9,733 nt of DNA from Deltaproteobacteria bacterium (GTDB lineage: Bacteria > Myxococcota_A > UBA9042 > DTJE01). The DNA is taken from positions 1-9,733 of the forward strand of contig JADHTP010000101.1 in NCBI GenBank assembly GCA_016784945.1, read 5' to 3'. The position numbers and the translations under genes are program-made. Shown one piece after another: positions 1 to 6,707 of the stretch. Within the stretch, counting starts at the first letter, position 1. Each line of letters begins with the position of its first letter. Below the pieces are notes generated by a model. The model ran no database searches. It was not told the DNA's origin and saw only the letters and a list, made by a program, of their open reading frames with translations.

Positions 1-119
1 GATACTACGCGTTGGCCGACGGCATCAAAGATATTCTCCTCAAGGCCGGTAAAGGTACCTTGTACGCAAGAGACGAGGTGATCGAGTCATATCCCCTACT
101 CCCGCTCTTCGACCCCTGA
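1..119 (+). CDS. 3' end of an unrecognised protein gene
   Basis: An open frame enters from the left edge (first full codon at base 3) and ends at TGA 117-119, giving 38 visible residues that end in PLLPLFDP. The composition is that of an ordinary soluble protein (ADGIKDILLKAGKGTLYARDEV) and codon choice resembles the neighbouring genes. I do not recognise the family from so short a tail. The reading is supported mainly by the clean frame and by the change to non-coding-looking sequence straight after the stop. A tRNA promoter follows within 35 bases, so this gene is probably the end of a separate transcription unit. Confidence 0.55.
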   Translation, partial: YYALADGIKDILLKAGKGTLYARDEVIESYPLLPLFDP

Positions 120-151
120 AAAAACGGGGGAAGTCCTGGCTGCATAACATC

Positions 152-181
152 TTGACTCCGGGGCGGTTTTTCTGCTAAATA
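152..181 (+). promoter_or_regulatory. Candidate sigma70-type promoter for tRNA-Ala
   Basis: TTGACT (152-157, five of six matches to the -35 consensus) is followed by an 18-base spacer and TAAATA (176-181), with a TG two bases ahead of the -10 (extended -10 type). Transcription would begin near 188, about 33 bases before the mature tRNA, a normal distance for a 5' leader. The -10 matches consensus at only three of six positions, so this is a candidate. Confidence 0.4.
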
Positions 182-220
182 CCGCCGTCCTCGGGTTCCT
201 GCCGGGGGCCTGGTTTTCCT

Positions 221-293
221 GGGGCTGTAGCTCAGTTGGGAGAGCACTGCGTTCGCAACGCAGGGGTCGGGGGTTCGAATCCCCCTAGCTCCA
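221..293 (+). tRNA. tRNA-Ala, anticodon CGC
   Basis: A full cloverleaf can be folded by eye. The acceptor stem is 221-227 with 286-292 (two G-U pairs). The D stem is 230-233 with 242-245. The anticodon stem is 247-251 with 259-263 and encloses the seven-base loop TTCGCAA, so the anticodon is CGC at 254-256 and reads the alanine codon GCG. The variable loop has five bases, and the T stem 269-273 with 281-285 encloses TTCGAAT. The discriminator base is A293. The genome does not encode CCA (the next bases are CCC), so CCA must be added by a nucleotidyltransferase. GCG is a frequent alanine codon in high-GC genomes. Confidence 0.96.
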
Positions 294-358
294 CCCTTCG
301 ACTTGCTCAGGGCAGGCCCGTCCTTGTCGGTGCCAACATTGATCGGCGAGTCGAAGGG
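294..358. repeat. Palindromic interspersed repeat abutting the tRNA
   Basis: CCCTTCGACT (294-303) and AGTCGAAGGG (349-358) are perfect 10-bp inverted arms around a 45-base centre. The left side continues as TTGCTCAGGGCAGGCC, closely resembling the CCTTCGACAAGCTCAGGGCAGGC type of short repeat that I recall from many environmental bacterial genomes. It starts on the base after the tRNA discriminator. It could fold as an RNA hairpin and help end the tRNA transcript, but has no T-run after it. The family assignment is from memory and not verified. Confidence 0.6.
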
Positions 359-602
359 CTAACATGCCTATCCGGTTGACTCCCAACGCTGGCGTCGTGC
401 CGCGCGGATACGTGTGCTAGTCCCAGCAGTTCCACGTGACCGCCCCTAGCGGCACAGTTCTATCGAACTTCTGTACACATCGAGCCGTTCGTAAGCCAAC
501 ATGTCAGCATCTTTCGTCCACGTTCACGTTGTCTATCGGTCGTGCGTAGCTTCTGTTTCAACATTTTGATGCGTTTGCCCTGGGTCAAGGGGTGGACCCC
601 GG
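359..602. other. Gene-free stretch before mutL
   Basis: No open frame of convincing length and no recognisable RNA gene is seen. Base composition is visibly less GC-rich than in the flanking genes. It holds a weak stem-loop (TGTGC 413-417 with GCACA 452-456, plus an adjacent three-base pairing) and a copy of CCGGTTGACTCC at 372-383 that recurs at 599-610 in the mutL promoter region. Near its right end, GGGTC...GACCC (582-599) could form a small hairpin. I cannot assign a function to any of these. Confidence 0.5.
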
Positions 603-631
603 TTGACTCCGAAGGGGGCCTGCCCTAACCT
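603..631 (+). promoter_or_regulatory. Candidate mutL promoter giving a leaderless mRNA
   Basis: TTGACT (603-608), a 17-base spacer and TAACCT (626-631) form a plausible promoter. Transcription start 6-9 bases after the -10 would fall at about 637-640, at or next to the mutL ATG (640). The absence of any Shine-Dalgarno sequence just before that ATG agrees with leaderless translation. The -10 is only a three of six match. Confidence 0.4.
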
Positions 632-639
632 CGAATTTC

Positions 640-2373
640 ATGGACGAAACCCCGATCCAGGTCCTTTCCGACCACCTCATCAACCAGATCGCCGCCGGTG
701 AGGTGGTGGAGAACCCGGCATCGGTGGTGAAGGAACTCCTGGAAAACGCCATCGACGCCGGCGCGACCCGGGTCAGCATCGAGGTCGAGAACGGGGGCGC
801 CAGCCTCCTCAGGGTCAGCGACAACGGCTGCGGGATGTCTGAAAAGTCCGCGGAACTGGCCCTTAAACGCCACGCTACGAGCAAGATCGCCAACTTGGAG
901 GACCTGCAGGCGATCCGGACCCTGGGCTTTCGGGGAGAGGCCCTGCCATCCATCGCCTCCGTGTCCCGCTTCACCCTGGAAACCCGTCCACCGGACAGTG
1001 ATCTGGGCACCCGGATAGCCGGCGAAGGAGTCACTGGGCCCGCGGAACCCTGCGCCTGCCCGGTGGGCACCACGGTCACGGTCAGAGACCTGTTCTTCAA
1101 CGTCCCCGCCCGGCTCAAGTTCCAGAAAGGGGAAAGGAGTCGGACGGCCGCCATCCGGGCCCTGGTCATCCGGTGCGCCCTGGCAAGTCCGGCCCTCCAC
1201 GTGACGCTGAAGACGGGCGCCAGGAAAGGAACGGAATATCCTTCCTGCGACCGGTTTCTGGACCGCGCGGCCATGCTTCTGGGTCGCGACCTGGCGGGCC
1301 GACTCCACGAATTCGACATTGAGCGGGATGGTGTCCAGGTTTCTGGTGTGCTGGGCGAACCGTCGCTGGCCCGGCCCGATCCTTCCCGCGTCATCCTCCT
1401 GGTCAACAATCGCCCCATCGTGGACCTGTCCATCCGGCGCGCCGTACTGCAAGCCTACTCGGTTCTCATTCCCCAGGGCCGGTACCCGGTGGCAGCGGTC
1501 CGGATCGAGCTGGACCCGGCGCAAATCGACGTGAACGTGCACCCCAGGAAGACGGAGGTCCGGTTCAGGCATCAACGTGAGGTGGCCTCAGTTGTATTCG
1601 GCGCCGTCCAGGACACGGTGGTGAAAACCCCCTGGATCGATGCCGTCGAGCGCGGCCAGGTCGCCCTCGAAACGTTTTCCACGGACATGGCCCCGGTTTC
1701 CGGGATCCCGTTCCCCCGGTCTGACGGTCCCAGGGATCCGGCCATGCCCCTGACCGGCGACAGTCCGTTCGTGGAGTCGCCCACCCCGGGGCCCGGACGG
1801 TTTTCGGGCCTGCGATACGTGGGACAGGTCGCCAATTCGGTGCTGATCTGTGAAGGCCGGGACACCCTGGTGGTCATCGACCAGCACGCAGCCCATGAAC
1901 GGGTGAACTTCGAAAAGCTGTGGATCGAGCTGAAAAGCAGCGGGGTGGTGTCGGAATCGCTTCTGTTCCCGGAGGTGGTCCACCTGTCCACCGAAGAGAC
2001 CGCCCGTTTCGAAGATGTTAAGGGCGACCTGTCCAGCCTGGGATTCGACCTGGAGGCCTACTCCGGAGATGCTGTCGCCGTGCGGGCCGTCCCCGCCGTA
2101 CTCAAGGGCCGTTCAGCCGCCGCCACGGTCCGCGATTGCATCGCCGCCGCTTCGGAAGAGTCCGAAATGGACGGCGCCTCCCGGATACGGAAGGTGGTGG
2201 CCACCGTGGCGTGTCACGCCTCGGTGCGCGCAGGGGACGAACTGACCCCGCCCGAGGTACGCGCTCTCCTGGCCGCCATGGATGACGTGGACCTGGCCTC
2301 CTACTGTCCCCATGGACGGCAGTCCGTGGTGGTCTACCCCATGGGAACCGTGCTTCGATGGTTTGGTCGATGA
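640..2373 (+). CDS. mutL: DNA mismatch repair protein MutL
   Basis: MutL (577 aa) couples mismatch recognition by MutS to strand incision and removal. The N-terminal GHKL ATPase is complete: ELLENAIDAGAT with the catalytic Glu35 and Asn36, DNGCGM at 61-66, and TLGFRGEAL ending at 102. A variable linker spans roughly residues 330-385. The C-terminal domain carries the metal-dependent nicking endonuclease signature DQHAAHE (414-420, with the further Glu at 425), ACHAS (from 524) and CPHGR (556-560). This is a nicking MutL, as in bacteria without MutH; E. coli MutL lacks the signature. The last motif ends in Gln where Pro is usual. SLLFP near 445 may be a degenerate sliding-clamp contact. The ATG at 640 is the only start before an in-frame TGA at 604 and fits the family N-terminus (PIQVL), but has no ribosome binding site. 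Length is a little short for the family. miaA follows after 16 bases. Confidence 0.97.
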   Translation: MDETPIQVLSDHLINQIAAGEVVENPASVVKELLENAIDAGATRVSIEVENGGASLLRVSDNGCGMSEKSAELALKRHATSKIANLEDLQAIRTLGFRGEALPSIASVSRFTLETRPPDSDLGTRIAGEGVTGPAEPCACPVGTTVTVRDLFFNVPARLKFQKGERSRTAAIRALVIRCALASPALHVTLKTGARKGTEYPSCDRFLDRAAMLLGRDLAGRLHEFDIERDGVQVSGVLGEPSLARPDPSRVILLVNNRPIVDLSIRRAVLQAYSVLIPQGRYPVAAVRIELDPAQIDVNVHPRKTEVRFRHQREVASVVFGAVQDTVVKTPWIDAVERGQVALETFSTDMAPVSGIPFPRSDGPRDPAMPLTGDSPFVESPTPGPGRFSGLRYVGQVANSVLICEGRDTLVVIDQHAAHERVNFEKLWIELKSSGVVSESLLFPEVVHLSTEETARFEDVKGDLSSLGFDLEAYSGDAVAVRAVPAVLKGRSAAATVRDCIAAASEESEMDGASRIRKVVATVACHASVRAGDELTPPEVRALLAAMDDVDLASYCPHGRQSVVVYPMGTVLRWFGR

Positions 2374-2389
2374 GGTCGGGGACTTGGTA

Positions 2390-3301
2390 ATGAAGGCGAT
2401 CTGCATCCTGGGGCCCACGGCCGTGGGCAAGTCCGACCTGGCGGTGGAGGCCGCCAGACGCTTCAAGGGCGAAATCGTCAACGCGGACTCCATGCAGGTG
2501 TTCCGGTCCCTGGACGTGGGTACGGGCATGCCCCCCCCGGAACTGTTCGATACCGTGCCCCATCACCTGTACCGTATCCTCGACGCGGACCAGGAACCCG
2601 ATGCCGCCGACTGGGCGCGCCAGGCCGCGACGACCATGGAAGAAATCCACCACCGGTTGCACGTTCCCTTCGTCGTGGGTGGAACGTTCTTCTGGGTCCG
2701 GGCCCTGTTCGATGGTTTTTCGGCCATCCCGCCCATCCTGGAATCTGTCCGGGGCAAACTGGCCGAAAGCCACGCCGCGTCGAGCACCGGGGCCTTGTAC
2801 GCCCGCCTCGGCAAGGTCGATCCCGTCACCGCCCGACGTCTGAAAGGGGGTGACACCCAGCGCATCCTGCGGGCCCTGGAGGTCTACGAGGCCACGGGCA
2901 CTCCCCTGTCGGTGTTCCAGGAAAGGCCCGCCCGACCCGCAGTGCAGGCCCGTGTGCTCAAACTGGCCCTGTCTTTACCCAGGGAAGAGTTGTTCAGCCG
3001 GATCAACGAGCGGGTGGACGGCATGGTGAAAGCGGGCCTGGTGGAGGAGGTCCGGGACCTTCTGGCCACCGGGTGCCCCGATTCGGTCCGGCCGTTGCGT
3101 TCCGCCAGTTACCTCCCGGTGATCCGCCACCTTGCAGGCGAGGTGGACCTCGAGGGTATGAAGAACGACGTGGCCATGAGCCATCGCCGCTACGCGAAAC
3201 GACAACTGACCTGGCTCCGAAGGGAACCCGACGCCGTCACCGTGGCCCGCCACGACGAGGACAAGGCCTACCAGCTCATCGCGGACTTCCTCGGCGGATA
3301 G
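2390..3301 (+). CDS. miaA: tRNA dimethylallyltransferase MiaA
   Basis: MiaA transfers a dimethylallyl group from DMAPP to the N6 of A37 in tRNAs that read codons starting with U, which helps reading-frame maintenance. The 303-residue product has the P-loop GPTAVGKSD (8-16), NADSMQVF (31-38) with the conserved Asp33, a VVGGT segment, a TQRILRALEVYEATG segment near residues 155-170, and the family's C-terminal RYAKRQLTW (267-275). Departures from the usual family wording are GGTFFW in place of the common GGTGLY and KGGD in place of HPND. The frame stays open upstream inside mutL, but ATG 2390 gives the family N-terminus at once and has GGGGA about 8 bases ahead. The 16-base gap to mutL suggests co-transcription; mutL-miaA pairing is widespread in bacteria. 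Confidence 0.96.
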   Translation: MKAICILGPTAVGKSDLAVEAARRFKGEIVNADSMQVFRSLDVGTGMPPPELFDTVPHHLYRILDADQEPDAADWARQAATTMEEIHHRLHVPFVVGGTFFWVRALFDGFSAIPPILESVRGKLAESHAASSTGALYARLGKVDPVTARRLKGGDTQRILRALEVYEATGTPLSVFQERPARPAVQARVLKLALSLPREELFSRINERVDGMVKAGLVEEVRDLLATGCPDSVRPLRSASYLPVIRHLAGEVDLEGMKNDVAMSHRRYAKRQLTWLRREPDAVTVARHDEDKAYQLIADFLGG

Positions 3302-3311
3302 GGGAGGCTAC

Positions 3312-3342
3312 CGCCTATCGCCCTTCGCCCTTCGCCTATCGC
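3312..3342. repeat. Heptamer tandem repeat, four units
   Basis: Units CGCCTAT, CGCCCTT, CGCCCTT, CGCCTAT and a trailing CGC follow one another without gaps just after the miaA stop. The consensus CGCC(T/C)(A/T)T matches a second array at 8632-8666. The first unit can also pair back onto the miaA stop region (GATAGG 3297-3302 with CCTATC 3314-3319). Confidence 0.8.
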
Positions 3343-3384
3343 AGAGCAGCCCGGAAAATCGTTTTGAAGCAGACAGAGGCCAAA

Positions 3385-3417
3385 GCATCGTCGAGCGGGT
3401 AAGCAAGCCGACGATGC
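3385..3417. other. Stem-loop between convergent miaA and dksA
   Basis: GCATCGTCG (3385-3393) and CGACGATGC (3409-3417) form a perfect 9-bp stem with a 15-base loop. It sits between the ends of two convergent genes and could act on transcripts from either side. There is no T-run on the + strand and only TTT on the - strand, so it is not a classical intrinsic terminator. Confidence 0.5.
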
Positions 3418-3443
3418 GCGGTCTACGACAATGAAAAGCGATT

Positions 3444-3455
3444 ATCCGGGAGGAT
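3444..3455. repeat. 12-bp direct repeat, copy 1 (end of dksA)
   Basis: ATCCGGGAGGAT lies at the dksA stop codon. An exact copy in the same orientation is at 3905-3916, just beyond the dksA start, so the two bracket the gene. The element is itself nearly symmetrical (ATCC then GGGA then GGAT). Confidence 0.6.
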
Positions 3456-3880
3456 CAGAATTCCAAGGTGGCCCGCATCTGGCGCTTTTTCTGGAACATC
3501 TTCTCTTTACGTTCCTGCTCTTCCTTGCAGATGATGCAGTAGGTCGCCTCGGGCCGGGCAGACAGCCTCTTCTTGCCGATGGGGTTCCCACAGGATTCGC
3601 AGAGGTCGTATTCCTTTTCGTCCATGCGGACCAGGGCCTTCTCGATCTTGCGCAGCAGGAACTTCTCGCGGTCGCGCATGCGATATTCGAAGGACTTGTC
3701 GTATTCCTTGGAGGCCTGGTCAACTTCGTCGGGGGCCCTCACCTCCGGGTCCTGATCCTCCAGCGTGGCCCGGGCCTGGTTCAGCAGCGACTTGCGCCTT
3801 TCCAGGAGGAGTTCCTTGAACGCCTTCATTTCTTTGGCCGTGAGCCGGGTTGGTTCTTCTGTCGTCTTTTTGGTAGCCAT
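3455..3880 (-). CDS. dksA: DksA/TraR-family RNA polymerase regulator
   Basis: DksA binds the secondary channel of RNA polymerase and, with ppGpp, adjusts initiation at stringent-response promoters. The 141-residue product has the family layout: a coiled coil with the tip sequence PDEVDQAS, where Asp51 and Asp54 correspond to the two tip aspartates needed for activity in E. coli DksA (PDPVDRAA there), then MRDREKFLLRKIEKAL and a four-cysteine zinc finger (Cys94, Cys97, Cys115, Cys118) in the frame CESCGNPIG...CIIC. The tail is rich in Lys, Arg and Glu. The start is ATG 3880, preceded by GGGAGG at 3885-3890 four bases away; a TTG five codons upstream is less likely. It stands alone, convergent with miaA and divergent from the lipoprotein gene. 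TraR-type relatives are possible, but the tip residues favour a working DksA. Confidence 0.93.
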   Translation of the reverse strand: MATKKTTEEPTRLTAKEMKAFKELLLERRKSLLNQARATLEDQDPEVRAPDEVDQASKEYDKSFEYRMRDREKFLLRKIEKALVRMDEKEYDLCESCGNPIGKKRLSARPEATYCIICKEEQERKEKMFQKKRQMRATLEF

Positions 3881-3904
3881 GGCGCCTCCCAACAACCGCG
3901 CAAA

Positions 3905-3916
3905 ATCCGGGAGGAT
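3905..3916. repeat. 12-bp direct repeat, copy 2 (dksA 5' leader)
   Basis: This is the exact same-orientation copy of ATCCGGGAGGAT at 3444-3455. Here it falls in the predicted 5' untranslated region of dksA, about 25 bases before the start codon, where it could be a regulatory site. Confidence 0.6.
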
Positions 3917-3937
3917 TACTCCAGATCGTGTTTCCGA

Positions 3938-3966
3938 ATAGTTGCTCTAAACCGCAAAAAAGTCAA
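3938..3966 (-). promoter_or_regulatory. Candidate dksA promoter
   Basis: On the minus strand, TTGACT (3966-3961), a 17-base spacer and AACTAT (3943-3938) would start a transcript near 3931, leaving a leader of about 50 bases that includes the 12-bp repeat and the GGGAGG ribosome binding site. The -10 is weak (three of six). Confidence 0.4.
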
Positions 3967-4080
3967 TGGCCGCGCTCCTGATTTTCCCGTGGGCCGCCGG
4001 TTGTTGGAAAGCGGAGGATAATGGCCACCGGCGGCGAAAAATGGCACTATCTCCAGGGTGGCGATTTCGGGTGCTGACGA

Positions 4081-4084
4081 GAGG
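4081..4084 (+). promoter_or_regulatory. Ribosome binding site that decides the start at 4091
   Basis: GAGG within AGAGGAAA lies six bases before GTG 4091. The earlier in-frame GTG at 4058 has no well-placed Shine-Dalgarno sequence and would put an extra 11 charged residues ahead of the signal peptide. GTG 4091 gives a compact MAGRTR n-region directly before the hydrophobic stretch. Confidence 0.65.
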
Positions 4085-4090
4085 AAACGG

Positions 4091-6706
4091 GTGGCGGGAC
4101 GGACACGATACCTGCTGGTGATTTTGCTGTGGCTGACCCTCGGCTGCGACGACGACCGGGCCAGGGACATGGATACCTCGGCGCCGGTGGATGTTCCTGA
4201 TGCCGGCGACACCTCCCTGGTGGACGACTCGCCTCCGGGTGACGATGACGTCCCCGACCTCCACGATCCCGGCGGACCGGACATCCCACCCGATCTGGCC
4301 GGGGACCACCCAACCGAAACCCTTGCCGACCCGGGCACGGAAGTGGGCGCGGCCCTCGAGGGCGAATCCTGCCTGACCCATCCCGAGTGCACCCCCGGGC
4401 TGTTGTGCCATCCCGACACGCAGGTGTGCGTCACCTGCTTCACATCCGCCCACTGCCCCCCTGGAAAGTACTGCAGCGAAAGCCATTGCCTGAACTGGAA
4501 CTGCGTCCCCGGGTCCAGTTTCTGCGAAGATGACATCCTGGTGACATGCTCCCTGGAGGGGGACGGCCCCATCGGTCACTTCAACTGCAACGACGGGGAC
4601 CCATGCACCATCGGCGATGCCTGTGAAGGGACCTCCTGCACCAATGGCAGTCTCCTGGACTGCGATGACGGCAACGATTGCACCGCGGACGCCTGTGACA
4701 AGGAACTGGGATGCACCAACCTGCCCATGGAGACGGCCTGCGATGACCAGGACCCCTGCACCCTGGTGGACCAATGCCAGGGCGTCTTCTGTCTCGGCAC
4801 CGGGGAACCCGATTGCGACGACGGAAATCCCTGCACCGACGACCTCTGCAGTTCACCGGTGGGCTGCAAGCACGTGCCCAACCAGGAAGACTGCGACGAC
4901 GACGACCCGTGCACACTGGCGGAGCAGTGCACACAGGGGGTATGCACGGCGACTAGCGTCCTGGATTGCGACGACCAGGACGACTGCACACTGGACGAAT
5001 GCGACACCTGGACGGGTCTCTGCACACACGCGGCCATCCCCCAGTGCGAGCCCTGCAAGGTCAACTCGGAATGCAGTGACGGCAATCCCTGTTCCCTGGA
5101 CGGCTGCGACTCGGGTACCTGCGTGCATTACCCCAGCTTCAAGGACGGTTGCTGCACGGTCGCCGCAACCTGCGACGACGACAATGCCTGCACCCTGGAC
5201 CAGTGCCCCGGTGCGCCCTATGGCGCCTGCCTCAACGTCCCCGTGGCGGGTGAAGGGTGCTGCGAAACGGAGGTATTCGCCGCGGACTTCCACAACGGCG
5301 ACTACCACGGTTTCGAACTCGACCCGGCCCAGGGCGGGGTGGGCTGGTTCCTGATCAAGTCACCCCACGCGTCGTCGTCCCCGTGGGCCCTCTACTACGG
5401 CGATCCGGACACCCAGGACTATGACTCGGGACAGGCCAACGCCGGGTCGGCCACGGGCCCCGAACTGACTCTGCCCGGCGGTGTGGAACTGACCTTGGGT
5501 TTTTCTACCTGGCTGGACGTGGAAAAGGCGGTCAACCTCGATACCCTGTCCGTGGAAGCGTCGTCCGGGGGCCGGGACTACCTGGTCTGGCGAAAACCGC
5601 TGGACCAGCCCATGAAGACCCTGGAGCACATGTCCGTCGACCTGTCGGCCCTGCAGGCCCGGACCATGAGGCTGCGCTTCACCTTCAGCACCATGGATGG
5701 CCTGGTGAACGACCTGGAGGGCGTCTACCTCGACGACATCGAAGTCACCGGTCCCTGTACGGCCAGGTCCTGCGTCACCGGCCTGGACTGCTGGTCCCTG
5801 GGCGTGGGCGGGACCTGCCTGGCGGGTGCCTGCGACTTCACCACCGTGTTCGACACCCTGGGGATCCTGGGATCGTCCGGATCCCCGGAGGGCAACCTGG
5901 ATGGCCCCTACGACGTGGCGGTTTCGCCCGGCGGGGACAGGATCTTCGTTTCAGACAAGAATCACCACCAGGTCCAGGTCTTTGATGGGAACGAGACCTA
6001 CCAGGCGACCATCGGGTCCTTCGGAACGGGCGACGGCCAGTTCTATCAGCCCCACGGACTCGCGGCCACTTCCGACCGTCTGTATGTGGCGGACACGAAG
6101 AACCATCGCGTGCAGGTATTCACGCACACGGGGGTCCTGCTGTTCGGATTCGGGCAGAAAGGCGACCAGGACGGTCTGTTCAACGATCCGAAGGACGTGG
6201 CCCTCACCCTGGACGGCGAGGTCCTCTACGTGGCCGACACCTCCAACCATCGGATCCAGGTCTTCGACAAGGAAGGCGCCTTCCTGTTCAACTTCGGGAC
6301 CTGGGGCAAGGGCCTGGACCAGCTGCGCAGCCCGTCGTGCGTCCTGGCCGCCCCCGACTTCCGGATCCTGGTCTGCGACACCCAGAATCACCGGATCCAG
6401 GTCTTCGATTTCGACGGGAAGCACCTGGAAGGCATCAAGCCGGCCAACGACTGGGCCCTCTATTATCCCTATGGAGCCGTCCTGCGTGACGACGGCCATC
6501 TGCTGGTGTCCGACACCTACCACCACCGGGTGGAGGTCCTGGATCCGGCCGGACAAGTGTGGAACGCCTTCGGTTCGCCGGGGGACGGCACCGGACAGTT
6601 CAACTACCCCATGGGACTGGCTTTCGACCCCTCGGGAAGGCTCTACGTGACCGACGCCACCAATGACCGCATCGTCATGATGGGACACCACTCCCTGCCC
6701 TTCTAG
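4091..6706 (+). CDS. Cys-repeat lipoprotein with jelly-roll and NHL propeller
   Basis: An 871-residue secreted lipoprotein of unknown specific function. A basic n-region and the hydrophobic YLLVILLWLTLG lead to the lipidated Cys19 (lipobox TLGC, slightly atypical), followed by three Asp. Residues 20-90 are an Asp/Pro-rich stalk. Residues 91-390 are Cys-rich: first a Dickkopf-N-like segment (CPPGKYC), then eight units of the CDDGNPCTDDLC type that resembles the Dictyostelium CTDC repeat. Residues about 391-556 form a jelly-roll-like module (ALYYGDP, YDSG, EGVYLDDIEV) of the kind found in secreted proteins. A short Cys motif follows, then six NHL repeats (for example NHRVQVF, NHRIQVFD) at about 585-865, enough for a six-bladed beta-propeller, a fold that usually binds protein or carbohydrate. 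A GATAAT at 4017-4022 may be its -10 box, with no good -35. The stop is one base from the stop of the convergent repeat lipoprotein. A surface adhesion or matrix role is inferred. Confidence 0.88.
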   Translation: MAGRTRYLLVILLWLTLGCDDDRARDMDTSAPVDVPDAGDTSLVDDSPPGDDDVPDLHDPGGPDIPPDLAGDHPTETLADPGTEVGAALEGESCLTHPECTPGLLCHPDTQVCVTCFTSAHCPPGKYCSESHCLNWNCVPGSSFCEDDILVTCSLEGDGPIGHFNCNDGDPCTIGDACEGTSCTNGSLLDCDDGNDCTADACDKELGCTNLPMETACDDQDPCTLVDQCQGVFCLGTGEPDCDDGNPCTDDLCSSPVGCKHVPNQEDCDDDDPCTLAEQCTQGVCTATSVLDCDDQDDCTLDECDTWTGLCTHAAIPQCEPCKVNSECSDGNPCSLDGCDSGTCVHYPSFKDGCCTVAATCDDDNACTLDQCPGAPYGACLNVPVAGEGCCETEVFAADFHNGDYHGFELDPAQGGVGWFLIKSPHASSSPWALYYGDPDTQDYDSGQANAGSATGPELTLPGGVELTLGFSTWLDVEKAVNLDTLSVEASSGGRDYLVWRKPLDQPMKTLEHMSVDLSALQARTMRLRFTFSTMDGLVNDLEGVYLDDIEVTGPCTARSCVTGLDCWSLGVGGTCLAGACDFTTVFDTLGILGSSGSPEGNLDGPYDVAVSPGGDRIFVSDKNHHQVQVFDGNETYQATIGSFGTGDGQFYQPHGLAATSDRLYVADTKNHRVQVFTHTGVLLFGFGQKGDQDGLFNDPKDVALTLDGEVLYVADTSNHRIQVFDKEGAFLFNFGTWGKGLDQLRSPSCVLAAPDFRILVCDTQNHRIQVFDFDGKHLEGIKPANDWALYYPYGAVLRDDGHLLVSDTYHHRVEVLDPAGQVWNAFGSPGDGTGQFNYPMGLAFDPSGRLYVTDATNDRIVMMGHHSLPF

Positions 6707-6707
6707 G

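Noticed and set aside
118..173. Intrinsic terminator after the first gene (GAAAAAACG with CGGTTTTTC, AGTC with GACT)
   Set aside because: The pairing has a large internal mismatch and a long loop, and it overlaps the better-supported tRNA promoter.
274..640. Second copy of the tRNA 3' end (attachment site of an integrated element)
   Set aside because: No duplicate of the T-arm/acceptor sequence is found downstream within the gap, and no integrase gene is present.
625..1575. Long minus-strand open frames opposite mutL
   Set aside because: They are high-GC shadow frames without recognisable motifs; the + strand encodes a complete MutL.
3431..4021. A 196-codon + strand frame over dksA
   Set aside because: It is the antisense of a clear DksA gene and extends into intergenic sequence; no family features.
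4556..5260. Repeated DNA resembling a CRISPR or tandem repeat array
   Set aside because: The periodicity comes from protein repeats of varying length in one open frame; the DNA units are not identical and there are no unique spacers of constant size.
4556..5260. Thrombospondin type 3 calcium-binding repeats
   Set aside because: The Asp clusters look similar, but the spacing C-D-D-x-x-x-C-T-x-D-x-C does not follow the DxDxDG pattern of that family; it fits the CTDC-type repeat better. Metal binding remains possible but unshown.
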